A stretch of 64,000 nucleotides of DNA from CAVVNC01 sp963750015 (lineage in GTDB: Bacteria > Desulfobacterota > Syntrophorhabdia > Syntrophorhabdales > WCHB1-27), in assembly GCA_963750015.1 (NCBI GenBank), contig CAVVPU010000257.1, positions 14,665 to 78,664 on the forward strand. The letters are read 5' to 3'. Every line of letters begins with the position of its first letter. The first letter of the stretch is position 1. The notes below the pieces were generated by a model that saw only the letters and a program-made list of their open reading frames with translations, was not told the DNA's origin and searched no databases. The translations under genes were made by a program, and so were the position numbers. This document shows positions 44,941 through 54,800 of this stretch, piece by piece.

Positions 44941-45978
44941 TCAGTTTCCTGCCCTGATCGATATGATGTCTCCGTCCTGGACCACATATTGCTTGCCTTC
45001 GAGCCTCCAAACCCCGGCCTTCTTGCAGGAGGCGAAATCTTTGCATTTGATGAAATCTTCGTATGCCACCGTCTCCGCCCGTATGAATCGTTCTGACAGG
45101 TCGGTGTGTATAACCGCCGCAGCCTCCTGGGCGGTCACGCCTTTCCGGATGGGCCACGCCCTGCACTCATCTTCGCCTACAGTCAAAAAAGATATGAGGC
45201 CCAGGGTCCGGTAGGCAAGGCTGATCAGCCGTCCCCTCAGCGATTCCTTCACTCCGTATTCCTCCATGAAGGCAGAACGGTCTGCGGGCTCCATTGCCGT
45301 AAGCTCCGCCTCGATGCTTGCACACGCGGCAACCACCGGAGTCCCGTCGGGTAATCTCCCTTTTACCTCTTCCGCAATCTTTTCCAGATCCGTCATCACA
45401 TCTTCCGAGCAGTTAATGACGACCATAAGCGGCTTCTGGGAAAGAAACTGAAAACCTCTAAGAGCCCGCTCGTCTGATTCATCAAGAGCAAGACTGTTCA
45501 GGGGCTTTCCTTGCTCCAGATGGGCGAGACACCCTTCCAGGATCCTTTTTTCTTGATCGGATGAAAGATTTTCCCTCTTTCCCGCCTGTTTTTTGATGCG
45601 CTCCAGACGGTTTTCTATCTGCACCATGTCTGCAAGCATGAATTCTGAGAAAATCGAGTGAAATGAGGAAACCGGATCCCGGGGCACATCTTGTCTGAAA
45701 TTGTCGAGGACAAGAAGAAAGGCGTCGCTCAGCCGCATTTGCTGGAGTTGCTTTGCCGGCAGGGTATCGTTCTTCATGTCTCCTGCTTCAATGGAGGCCA
45801 TATCGTAAACCTCGATCCGACCATAAATCGTCTTCTTCGGATGAAAGATTCCCGAGAGATAGTCCACCCTTTCGTCAGGTACATCGACTACAGCGACGCC
45901 GGCGCTCGCCGTCCCGGTAAACGCGCGAAATAAGGTCGTCTTGCCGCAGGCAGGACTGCCGATGATTGAAAGATACAT
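44941..45978 (-). CDS. Divergent YchF/Obg-like nucleotide-binding protein
   Basis: The order of domains is that of YchF: P-loop near the N-terminus (GSPACGKTTLFRAF), the VDVPDERVDYLSGIFHPKK segment, a coiled middle (LADMVQIENRLERIKK), the NxxE motif as INCSE, and a C-terminal TGS domain ending with AAAVIHTDLSERFIRAE, YEDFIKC and QDGDIISI. The G3 motif is degenerate (YDMAS for the usual DIAGL), and the conserved KGAS-GEGLGN region is missing. It is 345 rather than about 363 residues long. Start follows a good AAGGAGAAAGG. It is best called a YchF paralogue with uncertain activity. Confidence 0.78.
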   Translation of the reverse strand: MYLSIIGSPACGKTTLFRAFTGTASAGVAVVDVPDERVDYLSGIFHPKKTIYGRIEVYDMASIEAGDMKNDTLPAKQLQQMRLSDAFLLVLDNFRQDVPRDPVSSFHSIFSEFMLADMVQIENRLERIKKQAGKRENLSSDQEKRILEGCLAHLEQGKPLNSLALDESDERALRGFQFLSQKPLMVVINCSEDVMTDLEKIAEEVKGRLPDGTPVVAACASIEAELTAMEPADRSAFMEEYGVKESLRGRLISLAYRTLGLISFLTVGEDECRAWPIRKGVTAQEAAAVIHTDLSERFIRAETVAYEDFIKCKDFASCKKAGVWRLEGKQYVVQDGDIISIRAGN

Positions 45979-46040
45979 CCTTTCTCCTTTAATTCTGGGC
46001 CGATTTGCAAAAGTAGGATATCCGAATTACGGCTAAAAAA

Positions 46041-46059
46041 CAAGGAGGGATCCCCCTTG
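46041..46059. repeat. Nearly perfect palindrome between divergent genes
   Basis: CAAGGAGGGATCCCCCTTG reads nearly the same on both strands, with a single mismatched pair and a GATC centre. It lies in the 231-base gap between the divergent YchF-like and diguanylate cyclase genes, so it could be a protein-binding site or an RNA hairpin in either leader. Confidence 0.5.
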
Positions 46060-46082
46060 CTCGTTATTGATCCGGTCATTCA

Positions 46083-46185
46083 CCGTGCGGCAAATCGGTC
46101 GTAATGCGACAGGCCGCAAAGCTTAACATTTTCCGCTTTCAGCCGAAGATTCTTAATAGAATGGGGGTGGTGGAGGTGCGCACGG
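46083..46185 (+). ncRNA. Candidate GEMM-like (c-di-GMP-I) riboswitch
   Basis: The segment carries GCAAA at 46090-46094, a small hairpin GTCG-TAATG-CGAC, and CGCAAAGC at 46115-46122, the spacing and sequences of the GEMM-I core. An outer stem could form between CCGTGC (46083-46088) and GCACGG (46180-46185). The second conserved hairpin is not obvious and the first loop is not a clean GNRA tetraloop, so this is only a candidate. It lies just upstream of a diguanylate cyclase and phosphodiesterase pair. The outer stem would partly cover a GGAGGT sequence. Confidence 0.35.
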
Positions 46186-46209
46186 AGGTTATCCGATCAG
46201 TCAAGCATA

Positions 46210-49200
46210 GTGATCGGCACAGGGTCAGACAGGCCGATGGCTGAGCTGCGGCGTCCTCTTCGTTCTTCTTCCACCGGCGGACGTATCCTTCCCTGGGCCG
46301 TACTCTTTGCCGGTCTTTTTATCACGGCAGGATTCTTTCTTGAAGGCCGTCAGACGGCGCTGAACGATTTCCGCGAGAGGTTCGAGGAACACGCTGACCT
46401 TCGCGCTCACTCGATGGTCCGGGAGATGGATGAGGCCATGCTCGTCATAGAGAATATCGGTCAATTCTGTCAAAAGGAGCGCGAGATCAGAAGCCGGTTT
46501 TCCGCCTTTGTCGGTCCTTTGCTCAAACATCACTCTCAGCTTGATGCTGTCGGATGGGTTCCAAAAGTTGCGGAAGGCACGCCCGGCCGGTTCTCCTACC
46601 CCATCCTTTGTTTGCAATCCTCTTCGGGGGACCGAAATCCGATTGGGCTCGATTTGGGCTCCGATCAAGTTTTGCTGCCGGTTCTGGAAAGAGCGCGAGA
46701 TTCGGGGGAGCCTGCGGCTGTCGACAATCGGCCGCGCATCACGGGGATCGGGAATCCCTCGGATCTTCTTGTTATCCAGCCAATATACGGGAAGCGTCAC
46801 CTCTCCAGTGTGGCAGATCGAAAGGAATCCCTGGAAGGGTTCGTCCTTTCTGCGCTGAAAACAGATGAAATTTTTTCGACATCCGCCGATCCCAGGGCAC
46901 CCGACGGATGTACCGTCGAGCTTCTCGACCTGTCACCAGGGCAGGGAGAGAAACGCCTCCACCAATGGCCGACTCCGTCCCCGACCGGCTCCTCATCATC
47001 CCTGAGGTCTTCTCTGATCCCATCCTACCCACCCTATCTGTTGAGGTTTTTTTCCGGAAAAGAATGGGGAATAAGGGTTCTTCCAGGCCAAGTTTACATG
47101 GGGAATAACTACGACTGCTCTTACTGGCTCCTCTTGCCCACAGGCCTGGCGATCGCCCTTGTACTGTGGCTTATGACGCTTTACATGAGAACCATACTTT
47201 CCCAGAGAGAGTGGACTAAAAGGGTCTTATCAGAAAGAACGGCCGAGTTGCACGAGCACGAGCAACATCTGGAAAGGCTCATAGAGGAGCGAACCGAATC
47301 CTTAAGTCGGAAGACTTCCTTTCTTGAGGCGCTGGCGGACACTTCAGTAGAGGGGATTCTTGTCGTCGATGGCGAGGGAAGGAGGCTGTTTCAGAATAAA
47401 CGATATGCAGAGCTGTGGCGAGCACCTCATGATTTGTTGGACCAAAAAGACGAGGAGGCATGGACTCGGCATGTCTTAAAGATGGTCAAATATCCCGGTC
47501 TGTTCAGAATGGGCGAGGAGCGGCTATTTGCGCATCCCGATGAGACCTTCTGTGACGAGGTGGACCTGATCGACGAAAGGGTGCTTGAAAGGTACTCCGG
47601 CCGCCTCGTCGGCGATGACGGCAGACCTCATGAAAGGGTATTGAGATTCCGTGAAATTACCGACCGGAAGCGATCAGAAGAAGCGCTCCGTGCCTCGGAA
47701 GAAAGATATAGGATGGCCATCGACAACTCGAACGACGGAATCGCCTTCGCAAGAGAAGGAAAGAATCTTTTTGTCAACCGCCGGTTTCTGGAAATATTCG
47801 GCTACGCCCTGGAGGAAGATGCCCTTGAAGATGAAAGCCTTGCCATCGTCCACCCGGGCGACCGGGAGCGCGTGGAACGCATCATGAGAAGAAAGATCAA
47901 GGCCGGACAGGCACCGTTCCGATACGAGTTCAAAGGCATAAAGAAAAACGGCACCACCGTCGAAGTGGAAGCAACTGTTTCGCCCGTCCTCTACCGCGGC
48001 GGTAACCTGTCTATTGTCCATTTCCATGACATCACAGAACGTAAGAGGGTGGAAGAGGCCCTCAGGGAGTCGGAAAACACGTTCAGGGATTTGGCGGAGA
48101 AGTCGATTGTAGGGATCTACTTGATCCAGGACGGGAGGTTCAGATACGTAAACTCACGGTTCGCCGAGATTCATGGATATACTCCCGAAGAGCTTATCGA
48201 CCGGAAGGGCATCGAAGAGACGGCCGTGCGGGAGGATATGGCGGCCGTGCTGGAGAATATAAGGAAAAGGATCTCTGGAGAGCTCGATCTGGTGCGAGGC
48301 GAATTCAGGATAGTCACGAAACAGGGTGAGACTAAGGACGTCGAGATCTACGGCAGCCATACCATGTTCCGGGGGCGAAAGGCCATTATAGGGACCTTGT
48401 TGGATGTCACCGAACGTAAACAAACAGAATCCATGCTCAGGTGGAAGACTGCTTTTCTGGAAGCCCAAGTCAATTCATCTCTGGACGGAATCCTTGCCAT
48501 CGACAACCAAGGAAGGCACATCCTTCAGAACCAGAGAATTGCCGACCTGTGGAAGGTTCCTCAGCATATTCTCTGCGATAGGGAAGATTCCCGACGATTC
48601 GACTATATGGTAAGCATGACAAAGCACGAGGGTCAGTTCCGGCAAAAGGTCGACTACCTCATGCGTCATCCTAACGAGACGAGCCGGGATGAAATTGAGC
48701 TCAGGAACGGGATGGTTCTGGACACGTATTCCTGCCCGGTCCGCGGCGAGGAAGGAAAAAGTTACGGGCGCATATGGACCTTCCGTGATATTACCGAAAT
48801 CAGGCGCTACTGGGATACTCTCGAAAGCCTGTCTGCCACCGACGGACTCACCGATCTTGCCAACAGAAGACGTTTCGATGACTTCTTAAGCCGAGAGTGG
48901 CGACGTAGCATGCGCGACCAGACCCTCTTGTCCCTTGTTCTCCTCGATATAGATTTTTTTAAAGAATTCAACGATCACTATGGACATCTGGCCGGCGATG
49001 ACTGCCTGCGACAGATTGCGAGAATATTGCAGGAGGCGACCCAAAGGCCGGGTGACTTGGCGGCTCGCTACGGGGGTGAAGAATTTGCGTGCATCCTGCC
49101 GGACACCGATTCCGCGGGAGCCGTGGCCATGGCAAGCAGAATCAGGGAACAGGTGAACGCCGCCGGCATACCCCATTTCTTTTCATCGGTTGCGGACCAC

Positions 49201-49368
49201 ATTACGGTGAGCTTCGGTGTGGCGACCCTTGTGCCTTCACGAGGAGAATTGCCTTCGAATTTGATTCAGCTGGCAGACAAATTGCTTTACTCGGCCAAGC
49301 AAAACGGTCGCGATCAAATCAGAAGCTGGCAGCAGCCTTCGAAGGGCAGAAGGATCAATGAAAGATAG
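46210..49368 (+). CDS. CHASE-PAS-GGDEF diguanylate cyclase, membrane sensor
   Basis: A membrane segment (about residues 27-47), a periplasmic CHASE-like domain (about 50-300) and a second membrane segment (about 307-330) are followed by a short coiled coil, about four PAS modules (370-850) linked by ITDRKRSEEAL-type connectors, and a C-terminal GGDEF domain. The active site is RYGGEEF (residues 955-959), and an RxxD inhibitory site, RPGD, sits five residues before it, so product inhibition is expected. It should make c-di-GMP in response to an external and internal signals. GTG 46210 or ATG 46237 could be the start. It overlaps the phosphodiesterase gene by 11 bases. Confidence 0.88.
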   Translation: MIGTGSDRPMAELRRPLRSSSTGGRILPWAVLFAGLFITAGFFLEGRQTALNDFRERFEEHADLRAHSMVREMDEAMLVIENIGQFCQKEREIRSRFSAFVGPLLKHHSQLDAVGWVPKVAEGTPGRFSYPILCLQSSSGDRNPIGLDLGSDQVLLPVLERARDSGEPAAVDNRPRITGIGNPSDLLVIQPIYGKRHLSSVADRKESLEGFVLSALKTDEIFSTSADPRAPDGCTVELLDLSPGQGEKRLHQWPTPSPTGSSSSLRSSLIPSYPPYLLRFFSGKEWGIRVLPGQVYMGNNYDCSYWLLLPTGLAIALVLWLMTLYMRTILSQREWTKRVLSERTAELHEHEQHLERLIEERTESLSRKTSFLEALADTSVEGILVVDGEGRRLFQNKRYAELWRAPHDLLDQKDEEAWTRHVLKMVKYPGLFRMGEERLFAHPDETFCDEVDLIDERVLERYSGRLVGDDGRPHERVLRFREITDRKRSEEALRASEERYRMAIDNSNDGIAFAREGKNLFVNRRFLEIFGYALEEDALEDESLAIVHPGDRERVERIMRRKIKAGQAPFRYEFKGIKKNGTTVEVEATVSPVLYRGGNLSIVHFHDITERKRVEEALRESENTFRDLAEKSIVGIYLIQDGRFRYVNSRFAEIHGYTPEELIDRKGIEETAVREDMAAVLENIRKRISGELDLVRGEFRIVTKQGETKDVEIYGSHTMFRGRKAIIGTLLDVTERKQTESMLRWKTAFLEAQVNSSLDGILAIDNQGRHILQNQRIADLWKVPQHILCDREDSRRFDYMVSMTKHEGQFRQKVDYLMRHPNETSRDEIELRNGMVLDTYSCPVRGEEGKSYGRIWTFRDITEIRRYWDTLESLSATDGLTDLANRRRFDDFLSREWRRSMRDQTLLSLVLLDIDFFKEFNDHYGHLAGDDCLRQIARILQEATQRPGDLAARYGGEEFACILPDTDSAGAVAMASRIREQVNAAGIPHFFSSVADHITVSFGVATLVPSRGELPSNLIQLADKLLYSAKQNGRDQIRSWQQPSKGRRINER

Positions 49369-50989
49369 TTACAGAGCTAAAGGAGGCAAGGTGAACAGCA
49401 ATTTGGAACAGGGAGAACCGGCAATTGCGCCGAAAGAACGGAGCGTCCCCGATCGCGAGGGTCTTCACCTATCTTCTGCCGACCCCGAAACCTTATGGCG
49501 GCTCATCCTGGGGCTTTCAACCAACTTCATCGTCCTGCCTCCTGACGACATGGACGATGGGATAAACGACGTCTTGAAGGCAATCGGTAGCTTCGCTTTG
49601 GTCGACCGTGCATGCGTCTTTCAGTTCCGCCACAATGGCGCGCAGATAAGCAGGACTCACCAGTGGCGCACGCAAGGATGCGTTGATTGGAAGCGACCGT
49701 CCGAGCCGGTATCGCCCAAAGACCTCCCCTGGTTTTGTGAAAAGATTCGGAACTACGAAGTCGTTCATATCCCGGATGTCGCAACTCTCCCCGGCCATGC
49801 AACTGCGGAGAGGAAGATCTTCCTGAGACAAGGCATCCGCTCTATGGTCGCCGTACCCATAGTGTCGGCCGACGAAGCCATCGGCTTTATCGGGTTTGAG
49901 AGCGTCAGAGCAACCAAAGCATGGCCCGAGAACATTATCGCTTTGCTAAAGATCGTGGGGGAGATTTTTGCCTTTGCCCTATCGAGGAAACGGGCAACCG
50001 AAGCACTAAGACAGAGCGAGTCCAAATACAGGGTTCTTTTCGAACACGCGAATGACGCCATATTCCTCATAAAGGACGACAAGTTCGTCGATTGTAACAC
50101 AAAAACATTGACCATGTTTGGGTGTACGAGAGAACAGATTACCGGCCACTCCACGATTGAATTCTCACCCCCTCAGCAAGCGGACGGAGGTGACTCCAAA
50201 GCGAGAATTGTCGAGATGGAAAGGCTCGCCCTTTCCGGAAAACCACAGTTTTTCGAATGGAGGTATCGTAGGCACGACGGCGTTCTCTTCGATTCGGAGG
50301 TAAGCTTTAGCCGGATGGATGTCGGTGATCAGGTTTTTCTTCAGTCTATCGTGCGTGATATAACCGACCGGAAACAGGGCGAAGAGAAGCTGGCAAAAAG
50401 TCTCGATAATTTACGGAGGACCATCGGGGCGACTGTCCAGGTCATTGCTCACGTGGTCGAAACAAGGGACGCTTACACCGCCGGCCATCAAAGGAGAGTT
50501 GCCGACCTCGCCCGCTCCATTGCGGTTGAGATGAATCTTCCTTCCCAAATGGTAGAGGCGATACGGGTGGCCGGAGTAATACACGACATCGGGAAAATAT
50601 CGGTGCCCGCAGAAATCCTCAGCAAGCCCGGCGAGCTGAGGCACAAAGAGTTCGAGCTCATCAAGGACCACCCCCAGACGGGGTATGAGATCCTGAAGGA
50701 CGTCGAGTTCCCTTGGCCTATCGCCGAGATAGTACTTCAGCATCACGAAAGGGCCGACGGCTCAGGCTACCCGAGAGGTCTCAAAGGAGATGGGGTACTT
50801 CTCGAGGCCCGGATCATCGCCGTCTCGGACGTCGTGGAGGCTATAGCCTCTCATCGTCCCTACAGGCCTTCCCGAGGACTCGGAGTCGCTCTCAACGAAA
50901 TAGAAAAGAACAGGGGCTCCCTGTACGATCCGGACGTTGTCGATGCCTGCATTCGTCTGTTCAGGGAAAAGGCTTACAGGTTCGATTAA
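49358..50989 (+). CDS. GAF-PAS-HD-GYP c-di-GMP phosphodiesterase
   Basis: Residues about 45-215 form a GAF domain and about 220-340 a PAS domain with VRDITDRKQGEEK at its end. The HD-GYP domain follows, with AYTAGHQRRVADLA, VIHDIGKISVPAEIL (HD near residue 409), DHPQTGYEIL and HHERADGSGYPRGLKG (from residue 462). All metal-ligand motifs appear present, so it should hydrolyse c-di-GMP. No membrane segment is seen. The 11-base overlap with the cyclase gene indicates that synthesis and breakdown are coexpressed. Confidence 0.88.
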   Translation: MKDSYRAKGGKVNSNLEQGEPAIAPKERSVPDREGLHLSSADPETLWRLILGLSTNFIVLPPDDMDDGINDVLKAIGSFALVDRACVFQFRHNGAQISRTHQWRTQGCVDWKRPSEPVSPKDLPWFCEKIRNYEVVHIPDVATLPGHATAERKIFLRQGIRSMVAVPIVSADEAIGFIGFESVRATKAWPENIIALLKIVGEIFAFALSRKRATEALRQSESKYRVLFEHANDAIFLIKDDKFVDCNTKTLTMFGCTREQITGHSTIEFSPPQQADGGDSKARIVEMERLALSGKPQFFEWRYRRHDGVLFDSEVSFSRMDVGDQVFLQSIVRDITDRKQGEEKLAKSLDNLRRTIGATVQVIAHVVETRDAYTAGHQRRVADLARSIAVEMNLPSQMVEAIRVAGVIHDIGKISVPAEILSKPGELRHKEFELIKDHPQTGYEILKDVEFPWPIAEIVLQHHERADGSGYPRGLKGDGVLLEARIIAVSDVVEAIASHRPYRPSRGLGVALNEIEKNRGSLYDPDVVDACIRLFREKAYRFD

Positions 50990-51169
50990 CGAATGAGGGG
51001 AAGGACAAGCAGCGCTGCACGTACCGGTCCATGATCCGGGGAAAGAAAGCAAGCCGGAGATTTCAGTTGATCCCCAAAGGATTCTGCGAGATAATGACCG
51101 AGAAAAAGGAAAAAGCCTTAAGATGACGGGAACATATCTCTATTTTCCAACAAGTCTGGAGGATTTCTA

Positions 51170-51712
51170 GTGGTGAAGCAAGAGCAAGATTTTACGTCAT
51201 CCGCCTTAGAGGTGAACCTTGAGCGAACCGCGGCCAGGGTCGAGATTCCCGAGCGGTATCATCGGCTTCTCAAGGTTGTGGAGGCTCACTATGGCGTGCA
51301 GAAGAGAACACATGAGCTCCTTATGGAGCTTAACCATCCTTACGTCAATTGGGATTATGTCCTCACCCAGCTCAAGACCCTTTCCATTGGTGATTTTTAC
51401 GATCTTAACACCCACCCGGACGGGCTCTCTGCCCTGACGACGCTCCTCACTATATACCTCGATATGATCAGCCCCGCTATAGCAGAGGAGACGAGGGAGA
51501 GGGCGTTGCGTTATCTTTTTGATTTTCTCGACACCGTTATCGCCAAGAGCGATCAATGCCTGCCGCGCAACATGTCGCTCTTTTCGCTTGCTATCGAGTC
51601 CTTGCTCGAGACTGTCAACAGAAAGACCACAGATTATACGGAAGAGCTCCTCCTATATCAAAGACATACTGAGGTTCTTTCTTTCCCGAAAGCGCCCATT
51701 AGAGAAAGTTAA
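51170..51712 (+). CDS. N-terminal part of a PPDK-like protein, or separate small protein
   Basis: GTG 51170 follows GGAGGATTT and opens 180 codons. The protein is helical (RYHRLLKVVEAHYGVQKRTH, YLDMISPAIAEETRERALRY) with no familiar domain. Its frame stops at 51712, where the very long ORF in the +1 frame takes over without a good start codon of its own. I therefore think the two are one gene split by a frameshift near 51,660-51,712, but independent genes are possible. Confidence 0.6.
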   Translation: MVKQEQDFTSSALEVNLERTAARVEIPERYHRLLKVVEAHYGVQKRTHELLMELNHPYVNWDYVLTQLKTLSIGDFYDLNTHPDGLSALTTLLTIYLDMISPAIAEETRERALRYLFDFLDTVIAKSDQCLPRNMSLFSLAIESLLETVNRKTTDYTEELLLYQRHTEVLSFPKAPIRES

Positions 51713-51800
51713 GGCAGGACAGGGTGACGGGAAAAGGCCCAAGCCCGACATTGGAGAATCGACACAACAAAGCGACGTTGGTCTGCCTCTGGACGGCGGC

Positions 51801-54800
51801 ATGGAAAAGTACCTTCCTCTCCTGCTCGATAGGGCTTTCCGGGGAACCTATCTGTTCTGGCTCGCCCAGTCCGACCCCTCTTTGTGGTTCGACAATGACG
51901 GCTCGACGCCTGATGCGGCTTCGAGCTACCATAAGTTGATCGAGCCTCTGGGGCATCAGAATCTGCGAACCCTGGTGGACCGGTTAGACCTTCTGAGCGC
52001 CGAGATCGCCTCCGGTGATACCTCTAGAATGGCTGAATACCTTGAGATGCCTGACTATTCCCAGATTGTGAATGGTTACCTTCTCATCGCAGATGAGCTG
52101 GAACGGTCACCTGACTATGCTGGACGGGAGCATCTGATAAAGCTCGATTTTCTTTTCAATGCAATCAATACCCCTGCTCTTTCTGACATCCATGGCTCGG
52201 CCTTCATCGAAATCAATCGATGTCTCAGCATGGTTTTCAGTGAGGAAAATTCAGAAAGTCACGACGATTTTCTCAAGAAAGTCTTCGCCCTCCTCAAAAG
52301 GGGTGGAAGCCGGTACGCCTACCGCAGCACGATCATCGCCTGCATCACCACGATCGCCCGGGAAGTCTTCAAGCAGAATAACCACCCCTTGGTAGAAACA
52401 TTCGTCACGGAGCTTATAGATTTCGGTTTCGAACTTCCGAACCTTCAGGGTTCGACGGCCGAGTGGCAGATAATGGTGAACCCTGCGCACATCGAGAACA
52501 TCCGATCATGGCTGACCATCATCGGAATGAAGCCGCGCTGGACCAAGAGGCTCCTGTCGGCACTCATCGCCAACCTCAAGATCGGCGGCGTCTTTGTACG
52601 CGATACCGATCTTCTGCAAAAGGACATTTCCGGTCTTCTCAATTCTGACATAGGACCGGCGTACAACCTCGTTAAGCAGCTCCTTCGGATCTTCCCTATC
52701 TATTTTAACGAGATAGGGGCTGAAGGAGAGCTGAGGGAAATCTCAACTCGGATTGATGAGCTTTGTTTCCGGAACGACGCCCTCGTGCATTTCGTGAGAA
52801 AGCAGTCGCACGTGGAAAGCAACAGTCGCCTCGTTACGTTCATGGAGGACATATTCAAATACTGGTATTCCCGCTCAAAGACTGCCTTGCTCCGCCATCT
52901 GCCCGAAGAGGTCTACCGGGATATTCCTGTAAAGGGCGAGTATTTCGACGGCCTTCACAAAATATTCAAGGATATATTCCCCAAAGTGGGCGAACAGCCA
53001 CAGGCCTTCCTTGAATGGGATGGGTCGAAGATCAGCCGTGAGATAAACGCAATAAAAGGGGTCTCGGAAAGGGACCGGGAGCGCGGCGCCCTCGCTCTCA
53101 GGTTCTATCAGCTCCTGTACAAGAAATACAACCCGCAGCACCTGGACCTGCTCAAGGACCTGGAAAAGACGTACCTTTTCGATCCGGCACAGATTCGCTC
53201 TCTCAATCGGTCTCTAAAGACAGGCAACCACCGAAGGGCCCTGGAGCACATACTCAGCTTTCTCTCCATCCTTAAGGAAAAGATCCTTTCTACGGAAAAG
53301 ACGGTCTATTCCGAGAATATCTACCACAAAAGGCACATAGCCGCAGGCATCCCTTCCATGTACGGGACCTACCGAGAGGAAAAGTTCGAAGCCGTTGGCT
53401 TGTCGCTCAGACTCGAGAGCCTTGCCACCATGCTCTCCGAGCGCCTGATGAATTCGGTAAATCTCAAGTTCATCACCAGAAGCACGGTAACTACGATCCA
53501 CGATTGCCTCTGGTTGTATGTAAAGGCGCTCGATCTCGAAGGACTCGCGACCGAAGGGCTTGTCACGAGGATAAAGTACATCACCGCTGCACTGAAGGTA
53601 AAGCAGTTCTCGGTAGATCAGTATCTCGACATATTCCGGTTCATCTCGAAGGGCATACAGGATATTATCAGAGACTATTACCTCGACGTCCACGGTACTA
53701 ATCTGCCCCTGATTATCAGCCAAGTCCTTCACGGTCAGGCAGGGAATAAGGTTGGGTCTCCCCCTCTTCAGGATGAGGAGACCGTGTATCAACTGTCCGA
53801 AAACTTCCTCCGTTCCATGGTTTCGTCGGCCTTCGGCCTTCAGGTCCTCGATATCTTCGTCAACAGAATAATCGGGACCCTGAGCGCAGAATTGGAAAAA
53901 TTCAAGGACAACAAACGGATTCTCAACATGGTGATGGCTTACGAGCCGGAACTGACCGTAACTCCAATTTATCGCTCAGACAAAAAGATAGACAACCAGA
54001 TACTCATAGGGAACAAAGGTTATTTCTTGAAGCAACTCTATCAGATGGGATTTTCAATCCCCCCCGGCTTCATCCTTACCACCGAGATCTTTCGAAGCTA
54101 CACCGCGGTATTGAGCTACAAGTATATCTTTAAAGACATAAGCATCAGAATAGTCAAGGAGATCCGCAAGCTCGAGAAGCTCACAGGAAGGACCTTCGGG
54201 GACCCCAAGAACCCCCTCCTCCTGTCGGTCCGCAGCGGGGCCACGGTTTCCCTCCCGGGAATGATGCACTCATTCCTCAATGTCGGCATCAATGAGGCAA
54301 TCGCAGAGGGTCTCGCCCAAAGAGAGGGGTTCGGATGGGCGGCCTGGGATTCGTACCGTCGCTTTCTCCAGGTATGGGGTATGTTTCACGGCCTCGATCG
54401 CGACTTCTTCGACGGCATAATGGATACCTACAAGGCAAACTATCGTGTCAACCGGAAGATCCAGTTCAATGCCGATCAGATGAGGCACATAGCTCTCTCC
54501 TACAAGAAGGCCATGGAGGATCGAGGCATAGAGGTGGTTCATTCACCTGAGGTGCAGCTCAGAGAGGCCATCCTCCGTGTATTTGCGTCGTGGGATTCCG
54601 AACAGGCTCGTATTTACCGGCGGCAAATGCATCTTTCCGACGAGTGGGGCACTGCGGTTATCGTTCAGACCATGGTGTTCGGTAACCTGAACGACCAGTC
54701 GGGGTCCGGAGTCGTCTTCACCCGTAACCCCAAAGGTCTCTCACCAGAGGTCACCCTTTACGGAGACTTCATTTTCGGCGTACAAGGAGACGATATAGTC

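Noticed and set aside
51519..51700. Upstream extension of the long PPDK-like frame back to 51519
   Set aside because: This part is antisense-like in composition (Ser/Arg rich) and lies within the well-formed 180-codon ORF; coding capacity clearly switches frame near 51.7 kb.
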